A stretch of 64,000 bases of DNA from Actinomycetaceae bacterium (GTDB lineage: Bacteria > Actinomycetota > Actinomycetes > Actinomycetales > Actinomycetaceae): assembly GCA_030527545.1 (NCBI GenBank), contig JAUNAP010000001.1, positions 186,001 to 250,000 of the forward strand. The letters run 5' to 3'. Below, in pieces: positions 27,193 through 35,577 of this stretch (within the stretch, counting starts at the first letter, position 1; every line of letters starts with the position of its first letter). The notes beneath the pieces were generated by a model. It made no database searches, was not told the DNA's origin, and saw only the letters and a list, made by a program, of their open reading frames with translations. Both the position numbers and the translations under genes were made by a program.

Positions 27193-27936
27193 TTAGAGTG
27201 TGTGGAAGTGGCGGCCTCGCCGCAGCAGGGCACATGCTCGACGCGTCATCGCAAGGCCGACGGCGATGTAAACGACGGTGACCGCAAAGTCACGGAGCAC
27301 AGCGATCGCCTCGATACCGGAGACGCTCGAGACCAGGCCGGCCCCGGGTACCCCGAAGGAGAGGGCCCGAAGCCACACCGGTGCGACGTCGAGGGGCACG
27401 ACGACACCGGTGAATAGCGGCAAGAAGGTGGCGAGGATGGTCGCCCCGAGATAGGGATCGGGAAGGGCAACGCCGACACCCGCCGCCGCTATCCCCAGTC
27501 CAATCCCCACGATGATGGCGAGTAGCGCGAGTACGACGACGCGTGCAAGCAGGGCGGTATCGCCAGAAAGTACGAAGACGACGCCGATGCTTGTCGCTCC
27601 CGTGAGGAAGGACAAGACCGAGGGCACAGCAGCTTTCGCCAGCCAATAGGCCGGATCGATGAGCCGGTACTGGTGGACGAGCGCGTAGATGCCGAGCGTC
27701 CTGTCCGTCGCGACGGCGCTGACGATACCCGACATGATCCCGACGATCCACGACACGATGGCGGCGGCGTAACCCGTCCGTGCGAGGTCGGGTGCCGCGA
27801 GGTCAGCTCCCAGCATGACGGCGAAGGCGACGCTCAGCATGGGGACGATGAGCACAGTCGTCACGGCTGTTCCCACGGTGGCGAACGCCATCGAAGAAGA
27901 CCAAGACACGGCGACGGCCGATCGCAGACGCGACAT
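27193..27936 (-). CDS. ABC-2 type exporter permease (second)
   Basis: 247 residues, about six hydrophobic helices (for example AFATVGTAVTTVLIVPMLSVAF, LARVVVLALLAIIVGIGLGIAA, YLGATILATFLPLFTGVVVP) with a cytoplasmic N terminus. The architecture and position suit an ABC-2 membrane subunit of the ATPase encoded upstream. Its ATG overlaps the stop of the first permease gene (TGATG), which indicates coupled translation and a probable heterodimeric channel. The substrate is unknown. Confidence 0.82.
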   Translation of the reverse strand: MSRLRSAVAVSWSSSMAFATVGTAVTTVLIVPMLSVAFAVMLGADLAAPDLARTGYAAAIVSWIVGIMSGIVSAVATDRTLGIYALVHQYRLIDPAYWLAKAAVPSVLSFLTGATSIGVVFVLSGDTALLARVVVLALLAIIVGIGLGIAAAGVGVALPDPYLGATILATFLPLFTGVVVPLDVAPVWLRALSFGVPGAGLVSSVSGIEAIAVLRDFAVTVVYIAVGLAMTRRACALLRRGRHFHTL

Positions 27937-28691
27937 CACATCACCTCGAGGGTGCCGGAGCGGGTAGCGAGATGCAGGGCACGCGTGCCTGCTGCGTAGG
28001 CCAGGAGGAACCATAGGGCACAAACCCCCACCCAGGCGGTGAACCCGCCGAGCGTCACCGGCGCGCCCCACATGAGATCGAAGGGAAAACGGAGGGGAAG
28101 CATTCGACTGACGACGTCGATCCAGCCGGGGCGCGATGCGGTCGAGAGGATGCCTGAGGCGATGAAGACGGGAACAAGGAGGAGCTCCTCGTAGGCGATC
28201 GCGTGAGGCGTGAGCACGAAGAGCGCAGAGATCGACAGGGACATGCTCAGGCAGCCGACGAAGAGGAGGAGCGCTCCGGCGATGAGGCGCAACCAATCGG
28301 GCGCGCCGGCGGCGGCGAATTCCCATGAGCCGGATGCGACCGCCCAGGTGAGCCACGCGAGGGGAAAGGAACCGAGGCCGGCGAGGGCGGCCGAAGCGAC
28401 GAGGGCCGCAAGGACCCGCAGCGTCCCGATAGGGGCGAGAACGAGGCAGACGAGCGTGCCCTTGTAGCGTTCGAATCCCACGATGCCCGCCGCAGTCGTC
28501 GTCACCGTCCACATGCCGATAACGCCCCCGCGTACCCAGCCCTGCGTCGGCGTGATCGATCCCCACGCCGTATAGGCGGCATAGTGCACGAGCGTGGTCG
28601 CGATCGTCGTCATCGCCATGAGCTGGATGAAATAGGGGACCGAGAGGAACTGACGCAAAAAGAACATGCAGATGCGTGCCTGGCGGATCAT
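27936..28691 (-). CDS. ABC-2 type exporter permease (first)
   Basis: 251 residues with about six membrane helices (FIQLMAMTTIATTLVHYAAY, GVIGMWTVTTTAAGIVGF, IAGALLLFVGCLSMSLSISALFVLT, FTAWVGVCALWFLLAYAAGTRAL). The segment GFERYKGTLVCLVLAPIG fits the cytoplasmic coupling region of ABC-2 permeases. It overlaps the ATPase gene by four bases and the next permease by one, forming an exporter A-B-C set. Confidence 0.84.
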   Translation of the reverse strand: MIRQARICMFFLRQFLSVPYFIQLMAMTTIATTLVHYAAYTAWGSITPTQGWVRGGVIGMWTVTTTAAGIVGFERYKGTLVCLVLAPIGTLRVLAALVASAALAGLGSFPLAWLTWAVASGSWEFAAAGAPDWLRLIAGALLLFVGCLSMSLSISALFVLTPHAIAYEELLLVPVFIASGILSTASRPGWIDVVSRMLPLRFPFDLMWGAPVTLGGFTAWVGVCALWFLLAYAAGTRALHLATRSGTLEVM

Positions 28692-29653
28692 CGAGCAAGT
28701 CCCTCGGCGAGGGCGAGGTAGGACTCCTCGAGGGAGGCTCGTCGCGTAAGGAGATCGGCCGGCTGCACCTCACCAAGCGTGCGGTGAAGCAGGTGGTCGC
28801 GCACATCCGCCTTGCCCTGCGGCCAGTAGATGGTTAACGACCAGTTGCCCTGATGAGGGCGTTTGACGACGCGTACGCCCTCGACGTCATCGAGCGCATC
28901 GAGGCTCATATGCGCGATTTCGCTCGCCGCGACACTGAACGTCGTCGTTGCTTCGATGCCGGCTGCAGAGGCGATCGTTTGCACCGAGCCGCGGGCGTGG
29001 ACGCGGCCGGCTCCGAGCAGGGTGATCGTATCGGCGAGCTCTTCGACCTCGGGCATCGAGTGGGACGTCAACAAGACACCAATCCCACTTTGGGAAAACG
29101 AGCGGATGACGTCGCGTATACGCAGCGCAATGTCGGGATCGAGGCCGGTCGTTGGCTCGTCAAGGAGCAGCAAAGCCGGACGCGTGAGAGCAGCCCTGGC
29201 GAGATGCAGGCGCTGTTTCATGCCACGAGAAAACTCTTGGACCTTGGTGTTTGCAAAATCCGACAGGGAGACGAGTTCGAGTACGCGACTAACGGCGCCG
29301 CTTCGATCACGGCTGGGAACACCTTGAAGATCGGCGAAAAACGCCAGGTTGTCGCGCGCGCTCGCTCGCCCGTAGAAGCCCAGGTCACCACCGAGAACGA
29401 GGCCTAAGCGAGACCTCGCGCGTCTGGGGTGGCGCACCGCGTCGATCCCGTCGACGACGACACTGCCCGACGTGGGTTCGAGCAGAGTCGCACACATGCG
29501 CACCGTTGTCGTCTTTCCGGCGCCGTTGGGACCGAGCAAAGCGTGGATCTGGCCGGACGAGACCTCGAGCGACAGATCATCGACAGCAACAAAGTTGCCC
29601 TTGTGGAACGTCCGTCGAACATGCTGCACGCTGAGCGGGAGAGGGCTACCCAT
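28688..29653 (-). CDS. ABC exporter ATP-binding protein
   Basis: 321 residues. Walker A LLGPNGAGKTTTVRM, signature FSRGMKQRLHLARA, Walker B LLLLDEPTTGLD and H-loop LLTSHSMPEVEEL are intact, with a ~90-residue C-terminal extension of the drug/bacteriocin-exporter type (DrrA-like). The ATG lies inside the last codons of the tetratricopeptide-like gene (eight-base overlap), so exporter synthesis is tied to that gene. It may export, or give immunity to, the small peptide encoded at the head of the operon; this is inference from context. Confidence 0.9.
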   Translation of the reverse strand: MGSPLPLSVQHVRRTFHKGNFVAVDDLSLEVSSGQIHALLGPNGAGKTTTVRMCATLLEPTSGSVVVDGIDAVRHPRRARSRLGLVLGGDLGFYGRASARDNLAFFADLQGVPSRDRSGAVSRVLELVSLSDFANTKVQEFSRGMKQRLHLARAALTRPALLLLDEPTTGLDPDIALRIRDVIRSFSQSGIGVLLTSHSMPEVEELADTITLLGAGRVHARGSVQTIASAAGIEATTTFSVAASEIAHMSLDALDDVEGVRVVKRPHQGNWSLTIYWPQGKADVRDHLLHRTLGEVQPADLLTRRASLEESYLALAEGLAR

Positions 29654-30791
29654 AGATACCTTCTAGTCCTACGGGATCGGCATCAATCAAAGCGACAAGG
29701 CGGGATGCGGCGGCACTGTTTCCGAGGGAATCGAGTGAAGCAGCAGTAATTTTTCGGATCGACCGAAGGGGACTGACTGCACCAATCATGTGATAAAGAT
29801 GGAAGGCTTTTCTGGCGTAGACGAGCGCATCCTCGTGTTGGCCTGTTAGATATGAATTATAGCTCAGTGAGCCATACAACTCTGCGTTGTATTCTGAGTG
29901 GTAGTGTTTTGCTCGACAAAGCTGGTGTTTGAGTAGTTCATCTGCCTTATTATAAGCCTCACTTCTCATGAACAACTGAGCCTTATTGATGGAGATTTGA
30001 TTGCTGTATCTGATGATTTGTGAGGTTAGTTCCTTGTTCGGGTTAGAGGGGGCACTCTCGAGGGCGGCGTTAATTGCCTCTTCAGCCTTATCTAAATCAG
30101 AAAGGCTTTTAGAGTTTTGGCTGGAAAGGTGTAAGAGTGCCTCCAGGTTGTAACGAAGGGCGAGCGCCATGTAGTGCATTGTCGCTGGGGCATCCTTGGT
30201 GGCCTGAAGGCCTAAATCAAGATATTCAAGCGCGGCGGAATTGTTTTTTGTTCGTTTAGTCTCAAAAGTCGCAGCACGATGGAAGGCAAAGTAATTCTCG
30301 ATTGCTGACTGCGCTTTTTTGGCGGCAGCGACAAAGAGGTTGATGCATTGGGGGTCATTAGATGCTGCTAATAGTGTGCCTGACTGGATTAGTAACGAAT
30401 AGGACCAGTCTTCTAATTTGCTTAAGGGGAGTCGTTCGTCGATGATTTGTGATACGGCCTTGTAGTCTCCGAAGAAAAGTAAGATTCCATCGAGAATGGA
30501 ATCGAGGCCGTCAGTTGGTGCGTCTCGATATTGTGCCGTGAGCGCGCCGCTATCGAGGGGTGCAATATTTGCGATCTGACAATGGTGTAGATAAAATTCG
30601 CGCGCCTCGCGAAAATGGCGAACACCGAGATCAGTTGAGTAATGGGGAGCGGCGAGTGTTCTGAAAACTGGTTGTTTAATACGAAGGAGCTGAAGTGAGC
30701 AGTAATAACGTTCAGCAAAGGCGGGAGAAATGGGCTCGAACTGTAGGCTCGAGCCCATCTCCCGCATATGATTTTCGGGGATGCCCATCAT
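29646..30791 (-). CDS. Tetratricopeptide-like helical protein of unknown function, low GC
   Basis: 381 residues, almost entirely helical, with TPR-like pairs around SAALEYLDLGLQATKDAPATMHYMALALRYN, LDKAEEAINAALESAPSNPNKELTSQIIRYSNQI, EAYNKADELLKHQLCRAKHYHSEYNAELYGSLSYNSYLTG and HEDALVYARKAFHLY. There is no helix-turn-helix, signal peptide or membrane segment. Length and fold type recall Rap/RRNPP peptide-binding proteins, but homology was not established. Codons are clearly A/T-richer than in neighbours, suggesting recent acquisition. The ATG at 30791 follows a weak AGAG; a TTG just upstream and an ATG at 30788 are alternatives. It stands nine bases after the small-peptide gene and overlaps the exporter ATPase gene. 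Confidence 0.8.
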   Translation of the reverse strand: MMGIPENHMREMGSSLQFEPISPAFAERYYCSLQLLRIKQPVFRTLAAPHYSTDLGVRHFREAREFYLHHCQIANIAPLDSGALTAQYRDAPTDGLDSILDGILLFFGDYKAVSQIIDERLPLSKLEDWSYSLLIQSGTLLAASNDPQCINLFVAAAKKAQSAIENYFAFHRAATFETKRTKNNSAALEYLDLGLQATKDAPATMHYMALALRYNLEALLHLSSQNSKSLSDLDKAEEAINAALESAPSNPNKELTSQIIRYSNQISINKAQLFMRSEAYNKADELLKHQLCRAKHYHSEYNAELYGSLSYNSYLTGQHEDALVYARKAFHLYHMIGAVSPLRSIRKITAASLDSLGNSAAASRLVALIDADPVGLEGIYG

Positions 30792-30800
30792 CAAGGCTCT

Positions 30801-30902
30801 CTAGAATCCCTTGCCGACGTGATTCCAGGCCATGAGCATGTCTGCAAAGACCAGCTGTTGATCGGCGTGAAGCTCAGTATGTATGTCATCGATTGTACTC
30901 AC
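30801..30902 (-). CDS. 33-residue peptide, candidate signal peptide or RiPP/bacteriocin precursor
   Basis: A GTG at 30902, with AGGAG seven bases upstream, opens a frame of 33 codons beginning MSTIDDIHTELHADQQ, passing through LVFADMLM and ending AWNHVGKGF before TAG. The first half is acidic and polar; the last nine residues are basic, aromatic and Gly-rich, which resembles a leader plus a short C-terminal product. There is no cysteine, double-glycine or lipobox. It has its own strong promoter and is the first gene of a run encoding a TPR-like protein and an ABC exporter. I do not recognise a family. That it is translated is inferred from the ribosome site, promoter and spacing. Confidence 0.6.
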   Translation of the reverse strand: MSTIDDIHTELHADQQLVFADMLMAWNHVGKGF

Positions 30903-30942
30903 TAGCGACTCCTATCACTTGGTATCGTTCGGGAGGATTGTA

Positions 30943-30951
30943 ATTTTACCA
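30943..30951 (-). promoter_or_regulatory. Extended -10 promoter of the small-peptide operon
   Basis: Minus strand reads TGGTAAAAT, an extended -10 (TGn plus TAAAAT) close to consensus and AT-rich against the surroundings. Transcription would begin near 30936 with a ~34-base leader that carries AGGAG. No clear -35 is visible in the GC-alternating sequence upstream. Confidence 0.55.
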
Positions 30952-31003
30952 TAGAGGTTCTCGCGCGCGCGGTGTATCCACACTATGAGATGACGATAGA
31001 GGT

Positions 31004-31030
31004 GGGGCCCGGTCGTGACGACCGGGCCCC
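31004..31030 (-). terminator. Terminator after glpABC
   Basis: GGGGCCCGGTCG (31004-31015), loop of three, CGACCGGGCCCC (31019-31030): a perfect 12-pair stem starting 17 bases after the glpC stop on the minus strand. It is followed by CCTCTATCGTC rather than a true T-run. It separates glpABC from the peptide operon that begins about 55 bases further on. Confidence 0.75.
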
Positions 31031-31047
31031 ATCATCTGCTCAAGGGT

Positions 31048-32343
31048 TTAGCTGACGACCTTTGGGTCGAACAGGTCGTCCGACAGGCCCAGCGCGTGGT
31101 GGAGCACCTGTGAGGGGTGGACGGCCTTGGCGCCCGAGCCCTTGCGGATGTGCCAGCGGCACGGCTCCGCCTCGCAGACTGCAATCTTCGGATTCTCGGC
31201 CTTGATGAAGCTAAACAGCGGCTCGCCCATCTTCTGGGCGATATCGTATTTCTCCTTCTTGAGACCGTACGTGCCCGCCATACCGCAGCAGGCGCGACCC
31301 GACTCCTTGACGGTGACACCCGGGATCGCCTCGAGGACACGAATCGCCGGCTGTCCGATGTATTGGCTCTTCACCTGGCACGACTGGTGGTAGGGGAGCA
31401 CGGTGTCGGGCATGGCCCGGAAGTCCTCGACCGGGAACTCGCCCGCATCGAAGAGCTCGGCGATAAACTCCGTGAACTCGCGCATCCGTCTCGACACGTT
31501 CGCCAAGCGCGGATCGTCGATCCCCATGACCTCGCGGGCCTCGTGCTTGAGCATGCCCGCGCACGAACCGGCGACGCCCACGATCGGGATCTCATCTTTG
31601 CCTTCCCCGAGCTCCGCCCCGGCCGCGATGAGTTGATCGCACAGGGCGAGCGTCTGCTTCTTGGCCGAATCGAACAGGCCGTTGGATTTCGCGGCCTGCC
31701 CGCAGCACCCCTGCTTCGGAGTGATAACGGTGTAACCGAGGTACTCGAGCACCTCGATCGCCTTCTTCGACGCGTCGACCTCGAAGTTCGAGCCCGCGCA
31801 GCCGTGGAAGAAGATGACCGGGCCGCGGTCCTTCTTCGCCCGCGACCTGTCGGCCTCGTGGCCACGCAGCCACCCCTTGAGGGACTGCCGGGGCGCGTGC
31901 GGCATGGGAGCGTCGCGGTGAATGCCGATGACCTTCTCGACGGCGACCCTCAGCGGCTTGACGCCGAGCGCCGCGTTGGCGATGGGCGCCACCGGGTGCA
32001 TCGCGGCACCCATGAGCTCCGTGTTCGAAATGAGGCGATCGCGCAGCGGCATATGATCGGCCTTCGCCACGGCGATCGCCTGAGTGTTGAGCTCGGCGAT
32101 CTTGACGCCCTGCGGACACACAAGCGTGCACGTGCCGCACATCGAGCACAGGTCGACGAGCTTGTCGACGCTTTGACCGTGGCGGAAACGTTCGGCCTGC
32201 GGTCCCACGTACTTCGGTCCGGGGAAGAGGGGAGTGGCCTCCAACACCGGACACTGGGTCTCACAGATCGTGCACTTCACGCACTGGTCGAGCGTTGCGC
32301 GCGAGAACGTGTGGCCCGCGAATTCCGTTGCCTCGTTGCTCAT
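31048..32343 (-). CDS. glpC: Anaerobic glycerol-3-phosphate dehydrogenase subunit C
   Basis: 431 residues. Two [4Fe-4S] motifs are visible near the N terminus (CVKCTICETQCP and CSMCGTCTLVCPQG). CCG-type cysteine-rich segments follow: FFHGCAGSNF, QGCCGQAAKSNG, YHQSCQVKSQY and ACCGMAGTYG. GlpC is the iron-sulfur subunit that passes electrons from GlpAB to membrane quinones during anaerobic glycerol phosphate oxidation. It follows glpB by nine bases and ends at a strong hairpin. Confidence 0.94.
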   Translation of the reverse strand: MSNEATEFAGHTFSRATLDQCVKCTICETQCPVLEATPLFPGPKYVGPQAERFRHGQSVDKLVDLCSMCGTCTLVCPQGVKIAELNTQAIAVAKADHMPLRDRLISNTELMGAAMHPVAPIANAALGVKPLRVAVEKVIGIHRDAPMPHAPRQSLKGWLRGHEADRSRAKKDRGPVIFFHGCAGSNFEVDASKKAIEVLEYLGYTVITPKQGCCGQAAKSNGLFDSAKKQTLALCDQLIAAGAELGEGKDEIPIVGVAGSCAGMLKHEAREVMGIDDPRLANVSRRMREFTEFIAELFDAGEFPVEDFRAMPDTVLPYHQSCQVKSQYIGQPAIRVLEAIPGVTVKESGRACCGMAGTYGLKKEKYDIAQKMGEPLFSFIKAENPKIAVCEAEPCRWHIRKGSGAKAVHPSQVLHHALGLSDDLFDPKVVS

Positions 32344-32352
32344 TTCTCCTCC

Positions 32353-33588
32353 TTAGACTTCGCTGACCGTTCGCGCCGCCACCCACGCGGAGGCGATGGC
32401 GATGCCTTCACCGGATTTCTCTTCCCACCTCGTCGAGCCCGCCAGGAGCGAACCGGCGACGGTGAGGTTGTCATAGACCGGCTTCCCGTCTGTTCCGACC
32501 GGGCGCATGGCGTCGTCGGTCGTAACGCCGACGAGGAACAGCGGCTGCGGATCGCCCCAGTAGTCGCCGTGAACGGGCGAGCCCTCGGGCAGGACGAGAG
32601 GCAGGTCGAACAGCGTCTCGCGGATCTCGCCGTAGCTCGTCATCTCCAGCGCGCCCGATTCGAAACCGCCCGCGGCGTAGACGATGACGTCGGCCGCATA
32701 GTCGACGTCGCGGCCGGCGGCGTGGGTACGGACCGAGGCGATCTTTCCGCCGCTCGTCGTGAAACCGATGGCCTGGGCGCCCTGGATGAGGCGGATCCGG
32801 CGATCGAGCAGGATGCGGCGTAGCGCCTCGTTGAGGCGCATGCCCGGGATGGACGGCGGCAGCCCGGGGATCTCGAAGACCTCGCGGCCCAGGCGGCGCG
32901 AGACCTCCTTTGCGACGTCGAGCCGGCGGTAGCCGAGGATGGCGGGGACACCGATCGGGCCTTCACCGGGCACCTTCGACAGAGCCCAGGCGAACTTGCC
33001 GATCATCTCGTCGCGGTCGAGGGCGCGAGCGAGAGTCAACGCCGAGGCGTCGGCTTCACCGGAGCGGACCTCGAAGTCGATCCAGGCGGCACGCGCCGTG
33101 ACCTTCCCGCCACCGGGAAGCTCCTGGCGGGCGAGGTTGCCGGCGATGAGCTCGGGGTAGAAGTCCTTGTACTGCTTGATGCCGACGATCGTGTAGTCGG
33201 TGTCGGCCTTGAGGACCCCCGCCGCCATCTGGGGCTGGTAGAGAGCCGTCGGGCGCAGGGCCCCGACCACGCTGGGGAGGACGACGTTGGCCTCAATGTC
33301 GCCGACGAGATAGTCCTCTCCGAGGAGGGTTTTGAGCCACGTCACCGACTCGCGCACCGTCTGCTCGCCGAGCTTGCGGTAGGGGTGCGACTCGTCGACG
33401 TCACCGAGTGCTGCGATGGGATTGGCGACGCGCTCGGGGCTGTAGCCGAGGATGTCGACGGTGCCCTGGGAGAGCTGAAGCCCACCCATGCCCATCGTGA
33501 GGACGGTGACGTCGTGCCCGGCCTCATCGAGGCGCAGCGCAGCGACGAGGCCGGCAAGCCCCGAACCGATAACCAGTGCCTTGCTCAT
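32353..33588 (-). CDS. glpB: Anaerobic glycerol-3-phosphate dehydrogenase subunit B
   Basis: 411 residues. The N-terminal flavin-type dinucleotide fold is ALVIGSGLAGLVAALRLDEAGHDVTVL, followed by GGLQLSQGTVDILGY, family features such as GLPPSIPGMRLNEALRRIL, and the terminal DNLTVAGSLLAGSTRWEEKSGEGIAIASAWVAAR. It bridges GlpA and GlpC electron flow. Its ATG overlaps the glpA stop by four bases. Confidence 0.93.
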   Translation of the reverse strand: MSKALVIGSGLAGLVAALRLDEAGHDVTVLTMGMGGLQLSQGTVDILGYSPERVANPIAALGDVDESHPYRKLGEQTVRESVTWLKTLLGEDYLVGDIEANVVLPSVVGALRPTALYQPQMAAGVLKADTDYTIVGIKQYKDFYPELIAGNLARQELPGGGKVTARAAWIDFEVRSGEADASALTLARALDRDEMIGKFAWALSKVPGEGPIGVPAILGYRRLDVAKEVSRRLGREVFEIPGLPPSIPGMRLNEALRRILLDRRIRLIQGAQAIGFTTSGGKIASVRTHAAGRDVDYAADVIVYAAGGFESGALEMTSYGEIRETLFDLPLVLPEGSPVHGDYWGDPQPLFLVGVTTDDAMRPVGTDGKPVYDNLTVAGSLLAGSTRWEEKSGEGIAIASAWVAARTVSEV

Positions 33589-35210
33589 TTGCGGACCTCC
33601 CTGCCGTCCATCGCGTCGGTGTCAGACAGGTCCGGGATGGCCGGACCGGTGTCCTCGGGATTGGGTAGGTGCTCGACGTCGAACAGCCCGTGGAAAATCC
33701 AATTGTCAAGGGCCGTTTGGCGCACCTGCTGTCCGTAGAGGATCGGCCACAAACCGATCCAGCGGTTCTTGAGGAAGAGACGGAGGAGACGGGTGGCCTC
33801 CTCGGCATCCATCGTGTGGCACGACGTCGTCAACCCGGCGGCACGCATGGAGCAGAACCCGCCCTGGCACGGGCCCATGCCAAGTCGCAGCTGGCGGCGC
33901 AGGTCGTCGAGCTGGAAGGCGTCTTGGTCCTTCATGAGGTCGACGAACATCGACTTCGTCATGAGCTCGCACTCGCAGATGACAGGATCGTCGAGGCGGT
34001 CCTCCTCGCGTTCGCCGAGGCGGTGCGTGATGAGGTAGTTCTTCCCGTGTTTCGATCCCGGCACGGCCTCCTCTGCGGTGCGGCAGGGGTGCGACTGGCC
34101 GATCTGGCGTTCCATCTCGTCGACCGCGTTCTTGGCCATGAGCCGATAGGTCGTCAGCTTGCCACCCGAAATCGTGATGAGACCCCGCATGCCATCGCGC
34201 TCGGCGTGATCGAGGATCGACATGCCGCGCGACATGTGGCGGGTGTCGCCGGCCGCGACGCGCTTGTCCTTGACGAGGGGGCGAGCCCCCGACCAGGCGT
34301 GGACGGCACGTTGGGACCGGAAGCCCGGGATGAGCGCCTCGCCGGCGTCGAGCATCTGTTGGACCTCATTGAAGGGGATCGCCAAGCGGTCCGCGTCGTC
34401 GGCCTTCTGGTCCGTCGTGCCGATGATAGACACGGTGTGGACGGGCACGAGGATGTCGCCGTCAGCGGGGTAGATGCAGCGGTTGACGACCCGGTTGACG
34501 AGCCGGTGATTCATCGCGATCATGATGCCGCGGCCCGCGACAACCTCGACGTCGTGGCACCCCGCCATCTCGGCTACGCGCCCCGACCACGGGCCGGCGG
34601 CGTTGAGCACGAAGCGGGTGTCGATGCGGATTTCCTCTCCGTCACGGTCGCGGCAGATGACGGCGGTGACGGCGTCGTTGTCGGTGAGGATGTCGACGAC
34701 TTCGGTGTAGGTGAGGATCTCGGCGCCGTATTCCTTCGCGGAATTAGCTGCCCCCCACATCATCTGCCACCCGTCGACGGTTCCGTCGTGGACGGCGAAG
34801 GCCCGCTTGATTCCGGGATTCAGGCGTGGCTCCAACTCGAGGGCTCGTGCCACGTCGAGCTCCTCGACCGGCACTTTCGCCTCGATGGCGCCCGAATAGA
34901 ACTTATCGGCGAAATCGAGGTCGTCTTCCGGGGTGACGACGAAAAGCCCGCCCGTTTCCTCGACCGCGTCCGCGTGGATGCGCGCGACGATATCGCGCTC
35001 CTCCGCACATTCGGTGGCGGAGCGAGGATCGGATACGACGTACCGACCGCCCGAGTGGAGGAGACCGTGGTAGCGGCCCGAGGTGCCCTGGCCAATGTCG
35101 GCTCGGTCAACCATGATGACCGAGTAGCCGCGCATGGCGGCATCGCGGGCACACCCGGTGCCCGTGGCACCGCCCCCGATGACGACGACGTCGGCTTCCA
35201 TGCGTTTCAT
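33585..35210 (-). CDS. glpA: Anaerobic glycerol-3-phosphate dehydrogenase subunit A (catalytic)
   Basis: 541 residues, matching the known length of GlpA. The FAD fold is VVVIGGGATGTGCARDAAMRG, then GTSGRYHGLLHSGGRYV, a DAO-type domain and a C-terminal BFD-like [2Fe-2S] domain (CECELMTKS to LGMGPCQGGFC). It oxidises sn-glycerol-3-phosphate to dihydroxyacetone phosphate. The ATG at 35210 is chosen because AGGAAGG lies upstream and the promoter at 35233-35262 would start transcription at about 35226, after the ATG at 35231. First gene of glpABC. Confidence 0.95.
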   Translation of the reverse strand: MKRMEADVVVIGGGATGTGCARDAAMRGYSVIMVDRADIGQGTSGRYHGLLHSGGRYVVSDPRSATECAEERDIVARIHADAVEETGGLFVVTPEDDLDFADKFYSGAIEAKVPVEELDVARALELEPRLNPGIKRAFAVHDGTVDGWQMMWGAANSAKEYGAEILTYTEVVDILTDNDAVTAVICRDRDGEEIRIDTRFVLNAAGPWSGRVAEMAGCHDVEVVAGRGIMIAMNHRLVNRVVNRCIYPADGDILVPVHTVSIIGTTDQKADDADRLAIPFNEVQQMLDAGEALIPGFRSQRAVHAWSGARPLVKDKRVAAGDTRHMSRGMSILDHAERDGMRGLITISGGKLTTYRLMAKNAVDEMERQIGQSHPCRTAEEAVPGSKHGKNYLITHRLGEREEDRLDDPVICECELMTKSMFVDLMKDQDAFQLDDLRRQLRLGMGPCQGGFCSMRAAGLTTSCHTMDAEEATRLLRLFLKNRWIGLWPILYGQQVRQTALDNWIFHGLFDVEHLPNPEDTGPAIPDLSDTDAMDGREVRK

Positions 35211-35232
35211 CGCCTCAACCTTCCTTGTCATG

Positions 35233-35262
35233 GCTCTAATGGACGCCGACCCTCAGCGTCAA
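35233..35262 (-). promoter_or_regulatory. Promoter of glpABC
   Basis: On the minus strand TTGACG (-35, 35257-35262) and TAGAGC (-10, 35233-35238) are 18 bases apart; the overlapping TTAGAG gives 17. The implied leader to glpA is about 16 bases and includes the AGGAAGG site. This is one of the few spots in the window with a recognisable -35. Confidence 0.5.
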
Positions 35263-35577
35263 GAGCGGCGCAAACTGGAATCAGGTTACGCCCGCTGAGC
35301 TGGCCTCCAGGGCCAAAGAGGGCCGACTGCACCAATGTGCGAACCTGAGAAAAGGATGGGAAAGGATTCGCGATAACTAAGGGGAGACAAAGAAAGGATA
35401 GGGTTGACGGCGGGTAGATGTTTGCGGGGGTGCGCAAGGTCACCAGGTCGCCGATACAGCCTCGCCGATGCTGATGGTAGGCTGGAACGTGCCGTTAAAG
35501 CCGGCCACGGATGCGTCATGCTCGGGTGAACCTGCCCCGAAGCTCCGTGCAACAACTCATGGTAAAAGGAGAAGCCT
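35263..35577. other. Intergenic region between glpA and rpsO
   Basis: About 315 bases with no supported gene. A purine-rich, A-heavier stretch lies at 35340-35400 on the plus strand. TTGACG at 35404-35409 has no -10 partner. The only promoter-like element facing rpsO is the extended -10 at 35475-35483. The leader from there to rpsO is about 90 bases and could hold the S15 autoregulatory structure known in other bacteria, but I could not fold it with confidence. Confidence 0.4.
35475..35483 (+). promoter_or_regulatory. Extended -10 promoter of rpsO-pnp
   Basis: TGGTAGGCT combines a TGn extension with the TAGGCT hexamer used elsewhere in the window. It lies 95 bases before the rpsO start. Confidence 0.4.

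Noticed and set aside
31117-32823. Plus-strand frame across glpC/glpB
   Set aside because: Antisense to two subunits with clear iron-sulfur and flavin motifs; no independent support.
35404-35409. TTGACG as -35 of rpsO
   Set aside because: No -10 hexamer lies 16-19 bases downstream.
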